From contig JAMOQN010000200.1 of NCBI GenBank assembly GCA_027063985.1, positions 1 to 35,684 on the forward strand: DNA of 35,684 nucleotides. The letters run 5' to 3'. Source of the stretch: Desulfohalobiaceae bacterium (GTDB taxonomy: Bacteria; Desulfobacterota; Desulfovibrionia; Desulfovibrionales; Desulfothermaceae). Each line of letters opens with the position of its first letter. The first letter of the stretch is position 1. This document shows, in pieces, positions 7,943 through 16,517 of this stretch. The notes beneath the pieces were generated by a model, which was not told the DNA's origin, searched no databases, and was given only the letters and a program-made list of their open reading frames with translations. The position numbers and the translations under genes were made by a program.

Positions 7943-9022
7943 CTATTGTTTTTTCACTTTCAAATAGTCAAAGGGAATAGGTTTCCCTCTAGGGATTGCA
8001 TCTATGTCAATGGGGTGTATGTATCCATTTTCATATAAAATCTTTCCAGCATTCGCTATCATAACTCCATTATCAGTACAAAATCTTTTATCTGGGAAAT
8101 ATACTGGAAGAGAATATTTATTTCCAAGATCCAAAAAATAATTTCTGATTATAGAATTGGCAGCAACTCCTCCTGCAATCAATAATGACTTTACCCCTTT
8201 AATTTTTTTTAAAGCCCTCTCAAACTTTATCACCAAGGTTTTTGCCACACTATGGTTAAAGGACGAACATACTTTACACAACATAGGGGCAATATCTTTA
8301 ATTTGTTCTATGTCTAGTTTTGTTGGCATTTTTTTTAATCTGATCTGTGGATGATTATTTAAAAAATTTAGAACTGCTGTTTTAAGTCCACTAAAACTAA
8401 AGTCTAAATTATCATTATCTATATATGGCAGTGGAAACATTTTTGGATCAGGGCTAGCTAAGTTGGCTAACGTATCTATATATTTCCCTCCAGGATAGGG
8501 AAGATTAAGTAGTTTAGCGGTCTTGTCAAATGCTTCACCTACAGCATCATCCAGGGTCTTACCTAAAAGCTCAAATTTTATAGGGTCGTGGACCCTGTAT
8601 ATTTGAGTATGGCCCCCTGATATAAGGAGGCCAAGTGCTGGAAATTCAATTTTACTTTCAATAAGACATGCTAGGATGTGGGCATGAAGGTGGTTTACGC
8701 CAACTAGGGGTCTATCAAGCGATAGACACAGTCCTTTGGCAAATCCAAGGCCCACGAGCAGACTCCCCATAAGTCCAGGTCCCCTTGCAACACAGACAAC
8801 ATCGATGTCTTCAGGAGCTAAGGAAGATTCTTTAAGTGCCTCCATAAACAAAATAGGCATAGATTCTAAATGATTTCTTGATGCAATTTCAGGGACAACG
8901 CCACCAAAAATGGCGTGTATGTCTTCCTGTGACAAGAGCTTTTCGCAAATTATGTTATTATCCTTTAAAATAGCTATTCCTGTATCATCGCAAGAGGTTT
9001 CAATTCCAAGATATATACTCAT
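7943..9022 (-). CDS. tsaD: tRNA N6-threonylcarbamoyladenosine transferase (TsaD/Kae1)
   Basis: TsaD transfers the threonylcarbamoyl group to A37 of ANN-decoding tRNAs, working with TsaB, TsaE and TsaC. The 359-residue protein has the N-terminal ASKHA phosphate loop (GIETSCDDTGIA), the metal-binding His111 and His115 in NHLHAH, LLISGGHTQ, DDAVGEAFDK, and near the C-terminus LLIAGGVAANS and CTDNGVMIA, the last holding the metal-ligand Asp. Length is slightly above the usual 340. No clear Shine-Dalgarno precedes the ATG, which begins 9 bp after the fbp stop, so translation may depend on fbp readthrough of ribosomes. Confidence 0.97.
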   Translation of the reverse strand: MSIYLGIETSCDDTGIAILKDNNIICEKLLSQEDIHAIFGGVVPEIASRNHLESMPILFMEALKESSLAPEDIDVVCVARGPGLMGSLLVGLGFAKGLCLSLDRPLVGVNHLHAHILACLIESKIEFPALGLLISGGHTQIYRVHDPIKFELLGKTLDDAVGEAFDKTAKLLNLPYPGGKYIDTLANLASPDPKMFPLPYIDNDNLDFSFSGLKTAVLNFLNNHPQIRLKKMPTKLDIEQIKDIAPMLCKVCSSFNHSVAKTLVIKFERALKKIKGVKSLLIAGGVAANSIIRNYFLDLGNKYSLPVYFPDKRFCTDNGVMIANAGKILYENGYIHPIDIDAIPRGKPIPFDYLKVKKQ

Positions 9023-9031
9023 GTGATTTAA

Positions 9032-10054
9032 TTATTCACTTTTGCTTTCTTTATATATTTCCCTGGCTTTCTCGACCTCTTTTTTTGAGCCTATGAAAAG
9101 TGGTGTTCTTTGATGTAATTCCTGGGGTTCTATCTCCAAGATGCGGTTTAAACCATCAGTGGCCATTCCGCCTGCATGTTCAACCACCATAGCCAGAGGA
9201 GCTGCCTCATATAGTAGTCTGAGTTTTCCCCTGGGCTTTTTGGGGTCCCTGTAGTCTGCGGGATACATAAATATTCCACCATATAGAAGTGTCCTGTGAA
9301 AATCAGCAACTAAAGAACCAATATATCTCAGGCTGTACAACCGACCAAGATCACTATTGGGATCTTTAAAGGTCGAGACAACTTTCTGGGTTGCTCCATC
9401 CCAGTAGTTCCAATATGCCTCGTTTACAGAATATATCTTGCCCTGCTCAGGAATTCTAATATCAGGATGGGAAAGGAGAAATTCGCCAACAGTTGGGTCC
9501 AAGGTAAAGCCATGGACTCCGCCATCTTTTGTTGTATATACCATCATGGTAGATGGTCCATAGATAAAATAGCCAGCTGCAACTTGTTCTATTCCTTTTT
9601 GAAGGACATCACTTAACTCAACCTCTGGGCCAACCCTTTCCTTTTTTGCCCTGTATATAGAAAAGATGGTTCCAATGTTAACATTGGCCTCGATATTTGA
9701 AGACCCGTCTAAGGGATCAAATACCAAAAAATAATCCCCAACTGGCAAACCATGAGGAATCTGGATAAGGTCAGCGTGCTCTTCTGAAGCCATTGCGCAT
9801 AAAACTCCAGCCCTTTGCATCCTGTGGACTATCACCCTATGGGCATATTCATCTAATCTAGTTACCTGTTCTCCATGTATATTTTTATCTCCAGTATACC
9901 CTAAAATATCTACTAGCCCTGCCTTGTTCACCTCTCTTGATATTATTTTGGCAGACAAAATAAGCTCATTTAAGAGTCTAGTAAAACGTCCAGTAGCCAT
10001 GGGAACCTGCTTCTGATGGAGTAGAAGGTGTTCTATTACAGTTACCTGTCTCAT
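9032..10054 (-). CDS. fbp: Fructose-1,6-bisphosphatase, class I
   Basis: This is the gluconeogenic enzyme that hydrolyses fructose-1,6-bisphosphate. The 340-residue protein matches class I: metal-binding acidic residues in ASEEHAD (about 89-95), [17 protein letters not shown] at 112-128, and the substrate-binding [20 protein letters not shown] near the C-terminus. The start has AGGAGG with 6 nt spacing. Only 26 bp separate it from the upstream lipoprotein gene, so both likely share a transcript. Together with the PEP-synthase-like gene in this window it supports sugar synthesis from small carbon sources. Confidence 0.97.
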   Translation of the reverse strand: MRQVTVIEHLLLHQKQVPMATGRFTRLLNELILSAKIISREVNKAGLVDILGYTGDKNIHGEQVTRLDEYAHRVIVHRMQRAGVLCAMASEEHADLIQIPHGLPVGDYFLVFDPLDGSSNIEANVNIGTIFSIYRAKKERVGPEVELSDVLQKGIEQVAAGYFIYGPSTMMVYTTKDGGVHGFTLDPTVGEFLLSHPDIRIPEQGKIYSVNEAYWNYWDGATQKVVSTFKDPNSDLGRLYSLRYIGSLVADFHRTLLYGGIFMYPADYRDPKKPRGKLRLLYEAAPLAMVVEHAGGMATDGLNRILEIEPQELHQRTPLFIGSKKEVEKAREIYKESKSE

Positions 10055-10080
10055 CTCTGGCCTCCTTAAGGTAATAATAT

Positions 10081-10803
10081 TTATTCCTTAATTAAATAAA
10101 AAATTGGCTTTTTTCCTAAAAATCTTACCATCCAATAAAAGTTTCCTCTTTTTGTTAGAATTATACCCTTACTTTTACTTTTTATCAATGAATTCCACTT
10201 AATTTCTAAAATATTTGATCTCTCAATTCCATTGTCTATAACTATATATTTATCTGCCACAACAGCAAATTTTTGTAGTAAGTTGCACTTATAAAAGGCC
10301 AACTTTCTAATATTTAATACAATAGATGTAAGATTATACTCTCCTTCTCCTTTTCTCTGACGGTTAAGTAAGACCATCTTGTTATCATAAATTAAATAAG
10401 TCATTGAAGTTATAGATGGGTCTGGGTACTCTTTAATAAGTCTATCTGGTTCTACACAGAGTTTTTGTCCAACCTGCTTTTTTAGGGTAACATGATCCTT
10501 TGTCCCTTCCAGTAGATATACCCCCAAGATCCACGGCCTATTGGAGATAATTTTTTGAGATATTACCCCAAAGTTTGAGTCTGACAACTTTTCTAAAGAA
10601 TTGGTTATGTAGTCAAGCTCAGTATCAAATTTATAAAAAGTAACTGCTAATTTTTTCTCATCTAATGAAAGCTCCCATCTCTTTTTAGAAATATTTGTAT
10701 CCACTTTTAAAAAACGCCCCTGCCATAGATAGGTAACCTTTGACCATACTGAACATCCTGTTAAAATAAAAATCAATAAGTATATAGGGAATAATTTTTT
10801 CAA
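10081..10803 (-). CDS. Predicted lipoprotein of unknown function
   Basis: I do not recognise this family. The track starts at ATG 10824, where no Shine-Dalgarno is present. AGGAG lies 7 nt before a TTG at 10803, which gives a compact lipoprotein signal ([16 protein letters not shown]); I chose that start (240 residues) but ATG 10824 or 10818 also keep the signal. The lipobox LTGC predicts anchoring to the membrane. The mature protein is rich in beta-type alternating hydrophobics with few cysteines ([36 protein letters not shown]) and no catalytic motif. It begins the unit leading into fbp and tsaD and is divergent to the plus-strand pair at 10947. Confidence 0.7.
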   Translation of the reverse strand: MKKLFPIYLLIFILTGCSVWSKVTYLWQGRFLKVDTNISKKRWELSLDEKKLAVTFYKFDTELDYITNSLEKLSDSNFGVISQKIISNRPWILGVYLLEGTKDHVTLKKQVGQKLCVEPDRLIKEYPDPSITSMTYLIYDNKMVLLNRQRKGEGEYNLTSIVLNIRKLAFYKCNLLQKFAVVADKYIVIDNGIERSNILEIKWNSLIKSKSKGIILTKRGNFYWMVRFLGKKPIFYLIKE

Positions 10804-10832
10804 ATGTTTTCTCCTCATATCCATTTTTTTAT

Positions 10833-10861
10833 TTGTAAAAGGGGTAAAAGTTTATTAATAT
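10833..10861 (+). promoter_or_regulatory. Possible promoter for the plus-strand coiled-coil pair
   Basis: TTGTAA (10833-10838), a 17-bp spacer and TAATAT (10856-10861) form a moderate sigma-70-like promoter in the 122-bp divergent intergenic region. Transcription would start near 10868, leaving a leader of about 79 nt. Confidence 0.35.
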
Positions 10862-10946
10862 TTAACACATGAGATATATTGCTTTTTGCTTTCCGTGGTT
10901 TTATCCTTTTTAACCTAAAAAAGGCAACCCAAAAAAGGGCAAAAAA

Positions 10947-11384
10947 ATGGAATTGGGGATAATTTTTCTAATGGTTATAGTAGTTGTATCCGTGGATTTT
11001 TTTATTTATCTAAAGATCAATGAAAAGTTTAAAAATGGTGCCTCTCATCTTGAGGAAGACTATATCAGACTCAAAGATAAATATGAGGCTTTGAAAGGTG
11101 AAGTGGAGATGTTGAAAAAGGAACTCAAGGAAAAAGAAGCAGAGTATGTGAAGTTGAAAAACAAAAAAGAGGTGGAAGAAAGAAAAAACGAGCAGGCAGT
11201 GCCAAATGAGGTAGAGATTTTGTTGTCGGAAAAATTAGTGTCTGCTTCCGACATACAAAAGGCCAAGGAGTTTATAAAAAATAACAATGTTTCTTTTTCC
11301 ATAAGTGATGCCTTAGTGCTTTTAGGTAAGCTCGATCCCAAAGGTGCCCAAATTGTTAAGGACAAATTAAGGAAGGATGAATGA
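10947..11384 (+). CDS. Membrane-anchored coiled-coil protein, hypothetical
   Basis: This 145-residue protein is not recognised. Residues 1-22 form one hydrophobic membrane helix (IIFLMVIVVVSVDFFIYL). Residues about 35-85 are a highly charged coiled coil (DKYEALKGEVEMLKKELKEKEAEY). The C-terminal 50 residues are a small helical region (EILLSEKLVSASDIQKAKEFI, ALVLLGKLDP) that may be a compact domain. AAGGG lies 7 nt upstream of the ATG. Its stop overlaps the start of the next gene in ATGA, so the two are translationally coupled. Only these two genes in the window are on the plus strand. Confidence 0.75.
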   Translation: MELGIIFLMVIVVVSVDFFIYLKINEKFKNGASHLEEDYIRLKDKYEALKGEVEMLKKELKEKEAEYVKLKNKKEVEERKNEQAVPNEVEILLSEKLVSASDIQKAKEFIKNNNVSFSISDALVLLGKLDPKGAQIVKDKLRKDE

Positions 11385-11647
11385 TGTCCATAGCAATCTC
11401 TGCAATAATATTATTTTTGATATCTTTTTGGATACTGGGTTATATTTATCAACAAAATAACGCCCAGATATCTGTATCTCAAAGAAAATTTAAGGAAAAA
11501 ATTAATTCTTTAAACAAGAAAATAAATGCCCTTGAAAAAGAAAAAAAGATTTATCAGGAAAAAATTCGCTCCCTTGATGAAGATTTAAAAAAAATAAAGG
11601 AAAAAATAGAAGATATTGAAGAAAAAAACAAACTCAGATTAGATTAA
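11381..11647 (+). CDS. Small membrane-anchored coiled-coil protein, hypothetical
   Basis: This 88-residue protein has one N-terminal membrane helix (AISAIILFLISFWILGYIY) and then an almost continuous Lys/Glu-rich coiled coil to the end. The start ATG overlaps the previous stop by 4 nt; an ATG immediately after it (11384) is equally possible. The design resembles the preceding protein without its C-terminal domain, so the two may form a hetero-oligomer; that is inference. Its stop overlaps the stop of the convergent TPR gene by a few bases, leaving no room for a normal terminator between them. Confidence 0.65.
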   Translation: MMSIAISAIILFLISFWILGYIYQQNNAQISVSQRKFKEKINSLNKKINALEKEKKIYQEKIRSLDEDLKKIKEKIEDIEEKNKLRLD

Positions 11648-12447
11648 ATTGCACGGGCCTCTAATCGTGCAGCCAGCTTTTTTAAGGTATTTAGGAGTCT
11701 CCTTTTTTTGGCCTTGTGTTTTGCCTTTACTTGCCCCCTAGCAGCTGGTGCAGCTGAAAGTTTTTGTTCAGCCTCTTTAATGCATTTTTTGAGTTCAATT
11801 AATTTTGTTTCATCAGTTTCTTTTTCCAATAGTTCCCTGTAAATATTAATGGCACCTTTATAATCTCCTTGGGCCATTAATATATCTGCCATGGTTTTGG
11901 TTTTAAATTCTATTTCTTCATTTGTCTGATCCTCTGTCTCAGCCTGGCTTTTCTCTTCACCCTCTTCAATTTTTTGCTTTTTCTTTTCATATTTTGATTT
12001 TTCTTCTAATGGAGTTTCTTTGTTAGATATTAAAAGGTCGTGTCCTGTTAGATATTCGTAAATGGCCTTACTTATACTGGGTAAATTTCCATCTTTAAAT
12101 ACTATGCTCAAAACAAAAATTAGCAGAGCTAAATCATAATTTCCATTTTTAGATAGTAATTCCGCCCATTTTTTCCAGAAAGAGGTGTAGTTAGTAAGTA
12201 TACAATGAATTTTTTCAATATGTAAATTGGCCTCATTGTCCATATTATTTTTTGTAAGAAGATCTATCAAAAGGAGACGGGCCTCAATGTGTTCTGGATG
12301 TTTATCTAATCCAATTTTTAAAGTAGATATGGATTTATCTATCTTGTTTTTTTCAAGATATAATTTAGCAAGCTGGAAAAAAAGTTTAGATGAGGGATCT
12401 TGTTCTAGGATCTCTTCAAATAGTTTTATCCTTTCATCTAAATCCAT
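11644..12447 (-). CDS. TPR-repeat protein with basic C-terminal tail
   Basis: A 267-residue soluble protein without signal peptide. Tetratricopeptide-like helices are visible at about 1-75 (LFEEILEQDPSSKLFFQLAKLYLEKNKIDKSISTL), around 85-130, and again near 190-225 (MADILMAQGDYKGAINIYRELLEKE). A charged linker rich in Glu and Lys separates them. The last 35 residues are strongly basic (VKAKHKAKKRRLLNTLKKLAARL) and could contact nucleic acid or acidic lipid. It is the last gene of the long minus-strand unit and lies 28 bp after the ftsB-like gene. Its binding partners are unknown. Confidence 0.75.
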   Translation of the reverse strand: MDLDERIKLFEEILEQDPSSKLFFQLAKLYLEKNKIDKSISTLKIGLDKHPEHIEARLLLIDLLTKNNMDNEANLHIEKIHCILTNYTSFWKKWAELLSKNGNYDLALLIFVLSIVFKDGNLPSISKAIYEYLTGHDLLISNKETPLEEKSKYEKKKQKIEEGEEKSQAETEDQTNEEIEFKTKTMADILMAQGDYKGAINIYRELLEKETDETKLIELKKCIKEAEQKLSAAPAARGQVKAKHKAKKRRLLNTLKKLAARLEARAI

Positions 12448-12475
12448 ATTTTAATCCTGGAATAACATATTGGAA

Positions 12476-12754
12476 TTAGTTTACTCTGATATAAATAAGT
12501 TCATTTTTTCTTCCAAAATGCAACCTCTGCCTGATTATCTTTTCCTGAAATTCCCTATTATTTTTTATAAGCTGAATTTTTTGACTCAGTTCAACATTGT
12601 GTAAATTAAGAAGTTCTATTTTTTTTTCGTAATTTTCTTTTAATTTTTTTAGTTTTAGGTAATTAATAATTCCACTTGGTGACATTGTAACTTTATATAA
12701 TAAAAAAAAATTCACAATTAAAAGAAAAATAATAATAATCTTTAATAGCTTCAA
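12476..12754 (-). CDS. ftsB: FtsB/DivIC-like septum formation initiator
   Basis: FtsB is a bitopic cell-division protein that bridges FtsL and FtsQ. This 92-residue protein has the expected plan: a short cytoplasmic tail, one membrane helix at about 4-20 (LKIIIIFLLIVNFFLLY), a coiled coil from about 35-70 (KLKENYEKKIELLNLHNVELSQKIQLI), and a short tail with REFQEKIIRQRLHFGRKNELIYIRV, resembling the E. coli end (EARARNELSMTRPGE). The family call rests on this architecture plus the xxExIxRxxLxxxxxxExIY pattern. It lies 21 bp after a small unknown gene in a unit with envelope and pilus genes. Confidence 0.75.
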   Translation of the reverse strand: MKLLKIIIIFLLIVNFFLLYKVTMSPSGIINYLKLKKLKENYEKKIELLNLHNVELSQKIQLIKNNREFQEKIIRQRLHFGRKNELIYIRVN

Positions 12755-12775
12755 CCTATTCCCTCTTCCCTCAAT

Positions 12776-13036
12776 CTAATTTTGCAAATATTTTAATTTT
12801 GTCAAATTTAACATACAATTGTTAATTTCTCGACACAAATCCTTTGCAATATATTCTATTTTCTCAAGCTCCTTTTCAGAAATTTCTATATTATTAATAT
12901 CCTTTTTCATGTTTTTTAAAAATACATATTCTTTTTCAAAAAACTCCCTTCCAATAACCCTATTAAAAATCGGTTGTGTCTCAAGGATAAAATCTATCCA
13001 ACTTAGAAGTTTTAATTTTGTCTTTTTTCTAGTCAT
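12776..13036 (-). CDS. Small helical protein, hypothetical
   Basis: An 86-residue protein that I do not recognise. It is mostly charged helix (KNMKKDINNIEISEKELEKIEYIAKDLCREINNCM) with no signal peptide or membrane segment. Its ATG overlaps the stop of the zinc-ribbon gene by 8 bp, and the ftsB-like gene follows after 21 bp, so it is very likely a real, co-translated gene. Function cannot be proposed from the sequence. Confidence 0.6.
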   Translation of the reverse strand: MTRKKTKLKLLSWIDFILETQPIFNRVIGREFFEKEYVFLKNMKKDINNIEISEKELEKIEYIAKDLCREINNCMLNLTKLKYLQN

Positions 13037-13637
13037 TTTTATTCACAAAATTCCATGGAATTAAAAAGTCTTCATGCCTTTTAATTGCATTTTGGATTAA
13101 ATCATCGATATTTTCAAAGTCATCAGTTGAAATATAGGAATTTACACCCAATATAAATTCTTTATTTGGATCAAAAGTCTTTGCTGAACTTCCCATGGCT
13201 ATAACATTTATTTGTCTTCTTAAGTTCCCTGGCCAAAGTTCTATTTCTTTAAAAATCATCTTTGTATCTGGTACTTCAGAAATTACGATCATATTATACC
13301 TGTTAAGATTTATTTTTGCCACCGCCTCTTGTGTGTTTGAAGCAGTGCTTATTATATATCCCAATTCTTTCAGTATTTTCTCTAATTTGTCAAATAAATC
13401 CTTTTCCTTTAAGAATACAAAAGCAACCTTTGAACCTGGAGGATGCATTTCTGGTTCAACTGACGGTAAATTGAGTGCTTGATCAATACTATTTTCTTTA
13501 GACTCATTGTAAAGATTTCTTTCAACACGAATTTTAAAACCACATACAGGACATTTTACAATAAATTTAGCTACATTAGGAATCTTTTCATCTGGTATTT
13601 TGAATTTTTTATTACAGTTTGAGCATTGTATCTCCAT
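13029..13637 (-). CDS. MJ0042-type zinc-ribbon protein with pseudo-receiver domain
   Basis: The 202-residue protein opens with a zinc ribbon (IQCSNCNKKFKIPDEKIP, then VKCPVCGFKIRV), the MJ0042/zinc_ribbon_5 type seen at the N-terminus of many deltaproteobacterial regulators. After a linker, residues about 70-195 read like a response-regulator receiver (KVAFVFLKEKDLFDKLEKILKELGYIISTASNTQEAV, YNMIVISE). The usual phospho-acceptor Asp position is occupied by Ser/Glu (VISE), so phosphorylation is unlikely. It begins 10 bp after the PilT-family gene stop with AAGGA as ribosome site. Association with pilus retraction control is suggested by position only. Confidence 0.7.
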   Translation of the reverse strand: MEIQCSNCNKKFKIPDEKIPNVAKFIVKCPVCGFKIRVERNLYNESKENSIDQALNLPSVEPEMHPPGSKVAFVFLKEKDLFDKLEKILKELGYIISTASNTQEAVAKINLNRYNMIVISEVPDTKMIFKEIELWPGNLRRQINVIAMGSSAKTFDPNKEFILGVNSYISTDDFENIDDLIQNAIKRHEDFLIPWNFVNKND

Positions 13638-13647
13638 AGAATATCCT

Positions 13648-14826
13648 TTATTTATAGTCCGTTATTCTTTTTTCATATTCTAAATCCAATTCTAATCCCT
13701 CTATATCACTGACCTTTTCCCCTCTCTTTGCCTTGATCTTGTCAATCATTTGTCCAAGTCTCGCCTTGTCAGAGCCATTTAGCATGGCTACTTCTTCGGT
13801 TATAATGTCATCTTCAAACAGTTTTGCAATATATTGATCAAAGGTGATCATTCCATATGTGGAGCCAGATTCTATTACATTATAAAACGTCTTTTCTCCT
13901 TGTTCACCATTGATAATTAAATCCCTTATTCTGATATTGTTGACCATAATTTCAAAGGCAGCCACACGTCCTCCCTTTTTTTTGGGGAGAAGTCTTTGAG
14001 ATACAACATATTTTAAGCTTTCAGATAACCGACCCCTAATAAGCCTTTCTTCTGCAAGGTCAAACATTCCTATTATTCTGTTCACCGTTTGTCCAGCATC
14101 TGATGTATGAAGGGTGCCCAAAACCAAATGTCCAGTTTCTGAAGCCTCCAGGGCTATTTCAACAGTTTCCCTGTCCCTCATCTCACCAACAAGGATGATT
14201 TTTGGTGCCTGACGAAGGGCAGCTCTAAGGCCTGAAGCAAATGTATCAAAGTCTATCCCCAACTCTCGCTGGTTAATAGTGGCTTTTTTGTGGGGGTGTA
14301 TAAATTCTATGGGATCTTCTAGAGTAATGATATGTTTTTTTTGAGTAGAATTGATGTAATCAATCAAAGCTGCAAGGGAAGTTGATTTACCTGTCCCTGT
14401 TGCACCAGTAACCAAGATCAATCCAAACTTTTCCTTTGCCATTTGATAAAATATTTCAGGCAGCCCCAATTGTTCAATAGATGGTGGTTCCATTGAGAGT
14501 TTTCTCATAACTATTGCCAGGGAGCCCTTTTGATTGAACACATTCACCCTGAATCTTGACCTTCCTCTAAGTTCATAAGATAAATCACAAGATCCTGTTT
14601 TTATTAAATCTTCATAGAGTTTCATGTTCCTATTTAAAAGACATTCAACAATGCAATCAATTTGCCACGGCTTTAATTTCCCTGGATCTGGGTTAACTGG
14701 AATGTCACTAAGTTCTCCATCCACTTCTGCCTGGATTTTTTTCCCAACTGTAAATATTATGTCTGAGGTATTGGGTGCATAATCTAAAATTTGCCCTACC
14801 ATATGGTCTAGTTGTGATCTTAACAT
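13648..14826 (-). CDS. Type IV pilus retraction ATPase, PilT/PilU family (second copy)
   Basis: This cytoplasmic hexameric ATPase drives pilus retraction. The 392-residue protein has the Walker A GATGTGKS at 141-148, the Asp box ITLEDPIEFIH, the Walker B ILVGEMRDRET and the His box ETGHLVLGTLHTSDA. It resembles PilU more than PilT: the AIRNLIRE motif of PilT is replaced by NNIRIRDLIING, and the C-terminus is longer. It follows the PilT gene after 32 bp. PilT/PilU pairs are often adjacent, and the second usually helps the first under load. I leave the symbol empty because PilT and PilU cannot be separated with certainty here. Confidence 0.9.
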   Translation of the reverse strand: MLRSQLDHMVGQILDYAPNTSDIIFTVGKKIQAEVDGELSDIPVNPDPGKLKPWQIDCIVECLLNRNMKLYEDLIKTGSCDLSYELRGRSRFRVNVFNQKGSLAIVMRKLSMEPPSIEQLGLPEIFYQMAKEKFGLILVTGATGTGKSTSLAALIDYINSTQKKHIITLEDPIEFIHPHKKATINQRELGIDFDTFASGLRAALRQAPKIILVGEMRDRETVEIALEASETGHLVLGTLHTSDAGQTVNRIIGMFDLAEERLIRGRLSESLKYVVSQRLLPKKKGGRVAAFEIMVNNIRIRDLIINGEQGEKTFYNVIESGSTYGMITFDQYIAKLFEDDIITEEVAMLNGSDKARLGQMIDKIKAKRGEKVSDIEGLELDLEYEKRITDYK

Positions 14827-14858
14827 ATTTTAGTCTCCAGCGAGTAGCTTTTTGTTTT

Positions 14859-15941
14859 TTAAACTTCTGTAAAATCTTTTGGAGGTTCAGATAAAAATGG
14901 TCTAAATTTTTCTTTATTTACTGCCTTGTTATATGCCTGCTCAGGATCAATTATGCCTTTTTCAAGGAGTTTCATAATGGCATCATCCAGGGACTGCATT
15001 CCATATTTCCTTCCAGTTTCAATCATGGAATTGATTTGAAATACCTTATTTTCTCTTATTAAGTTTCTCACGGCTGGGGTAGCTATTAAAATTTCCAGGG
15101 CAGCGACCCTTCCCTTTTTGTCTATCCTCTTAAACAGGTTTTGTGCAATTATCCCTCGTAGGGAATCTGCTAAAGATGACCTGATCTGGCCTTGCATCTC
15201 AGAAGGAAAGACCTCTATAATTCTGTCAATTGTCTTTGATGCTGAGATTGTATGTAATGTTCCAAACACAAGATGCCCTGTTTCAGCAGCTTCCAGGGCA
15301 AGGGCTATGGTCTCAAAATCTCTCATCTCACCAACTAGAATAATGTCCGGGTCTTCACGTAATGCACCCCTTAGGGCTGCTTTAAAACTTCTGGTGTCCC
15401 TGCCAACTTCTCTTTGATTTATAAGACAATTAATAGGCTTATGCACAAATTCAATTGGATCTTCAATGGTCAATATGTGATCCTTTCTATTTCTATTGGC
15501 ATAATCGATCATAGCGGCAAGGGTAGTGGATTTACCACTTCCAGTTGGGCCTGTAACTAAAACAAGCCCCTTGGGCAGCATTGTTAAATTTTTTAGGATT
15601 GGCGGTAGTCCCAGCTCATCAATGGTCAAGATCTTTTGTGGTATCTCCCTAAATACAGCAGCAATACCCCTGCTTTGTAAAAAAAAGTTTGCCCTATATC
15701 TGGCAATATTTGGAACCTCGTATGCAAAGTCAATGTCTCCAGTCTCTTCAAATTCTTTTATCTTTGACTCAGGTGTTATTTCATAGAGCATCTTTTTTAA
15801 TTCTTCATGCTCCAGGACTTTATATTTTACCCTTTGTAAGTCCCCATGAAGTCTGATTATTGGCTGGGATCCTGATGATAGGTGCAGATCCGATGCACCC
15901 ACCTCATGCATCATTTTAAAAAAAGCATCAATTTGTGCCAT
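14859..15941 (-). CDS. pilT: Type IV pilus retraction ATPase PilT
   Basis: PilT depolymerises type IV pili for twitching motility and DNA uptake. The 360-residue protein contains GASDLHLSSGS near the start, Walker A GPTGSGKS at 131-138, ILTIEDPIEFVH, Walker B IILVGEMRDFET, ETGHLVFGTLHTISA, and the retraction motif AVRNLIRENK that is diagnostic for PilT. Length is typical (about 345-370). It follows pgsA by 21 bp. No pilin or assembly ATPase genes are in the window, so the rest of the pilus machinery must be elsewhere. Confidence 0.95.
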   Translation of the reverse strand: MAQIDAFFKMMHEVGASDLHLSSGSQPIIRLHGDLQRVKYKVLEHEELKKMLYEITPESKIKEFEETGDIDFAYEVPNIARYRANFFLQSRGIAAVFREIPQKILTIDELGLPPILKNLTMLPKGLVLVTGPTGSGKSTTLAAMIDYANRNRKDHILTIEDPIEFVHKPINCLINQREVGRDTRSFKAALRGALREDPDIILVGEMRDFETIALALEAAETGHLVFGTLHTISASKTIDRIIEVFPSEMQGQIRSSLADSLRGIIAQNLFKRIDKKGRVAALEILIATPAVRNLIRENKVFQINSMIETGRKYGMQSLDDAIMKLLEKGIIDPEQAYNKAVNKEKFRPFLSEPPKDFTEV

Positions 15942-15962
15942 ATATATTCTCCACTTTAAATC

Positions 15963-16499
15963 TTAACTTACTTCTTTTAAAAATTTACATATATAATTTA
16001 CACCAGAAAACAGAGTTAAAGCAAGTGCAATATAGAGCAAGATATTACCCCAGTATGATGGATCAAACCCCTTTATTTGGTAGTGAAAGATAATGGGACT
16101 GAGCGCTATAATTTGAAATATAGTCTTTAATTTTCCATACTTATCCGCAGCTATCACCATTCCCTTTTCAGATGCTATTGCTCTTAGACCAGTTACCATT
16201 ATTTCCCTGCCTATTATTAAAATTGATATCCAGGCAGGTACCCATCTTAAATATGTGAGCATTACAAGGGCAGACATAATAAGCAATTTATCTGCTAAGG
16301 GATCCAGAAATTTTCCAACATTGCTTATTAAATTATATCTTCTTGCTAAAAATCCATCTAAAAAATCTGTAATAGATGCCAGGATAAATATTATTGTAGC
16401 GATGGTGCAGGAAAATTTAGATGGAAAATACAAAAGCACCACTATAAAGGGAATTGCCAAAATACGAAGTAATGTCATTTGATTGGCTTTGTTAAGCAT
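15963..16499 (-). CDS. pgsA: CDP-diacylglycerol-glycerol-3-phosphate 3-phosphatidyltransferase
   Basis: PgsA makes phosphatidylglycerol phosphate, the committed step to phosphatidylglycerol and cardiolipin, in the inner membrane. The track starts at a TTG (16517), but GGAGG lies 5 nt before ATG 16499, which is the better start and gives 178 residues. The CDP-alcohol phosphotransferase motif D(x2)DG(x2)AR(x8)G(x3)D(x3)D fits exactly at residues 45-70 (DFLDGFLARR ... GKFLDPLAD). Several membrane helices flank it. With psd and pssA also in the window, all three branches of the phospholipid head-group pathway are present nearby. Confidence 0.94.
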   Translation of the reverse strand: MLNKANQMTLLRILAIPFIVVLLYFPSKFSCTIATIIFILASITDFLDGFLARRYNLISNVGKFLDPLADKLLIMSALVMLTYLRWVPAWISILIIGREIMVTGLRAIASEKGMVIAADKYGKLKTIFQIIALSPIIFHYQIKGFDPSYWGNILLYIALALTLFSGVNYICKFLKEVS

Positions 16500-16517
16500 T
16501 ATGTCCTCCATGGACAA

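Noticed and set aside
10899-10925. CCTTTTT/AAAAAGG hairpin in the divergent region as a regulatory structure
   Set aside because: A weak A/T-only stem beyond two GC pairs, of a kind expected by chance in AT-rich sequence.
11650-11683. TGCACG/CGTGCA hairpin followed by a T-run as terminator of the plus-strand pair
   Set aside because: The stem is only 6 bp, the T-run is several bases away, and the whole element lies inside the TPR coding sequence; possible but not convincing.
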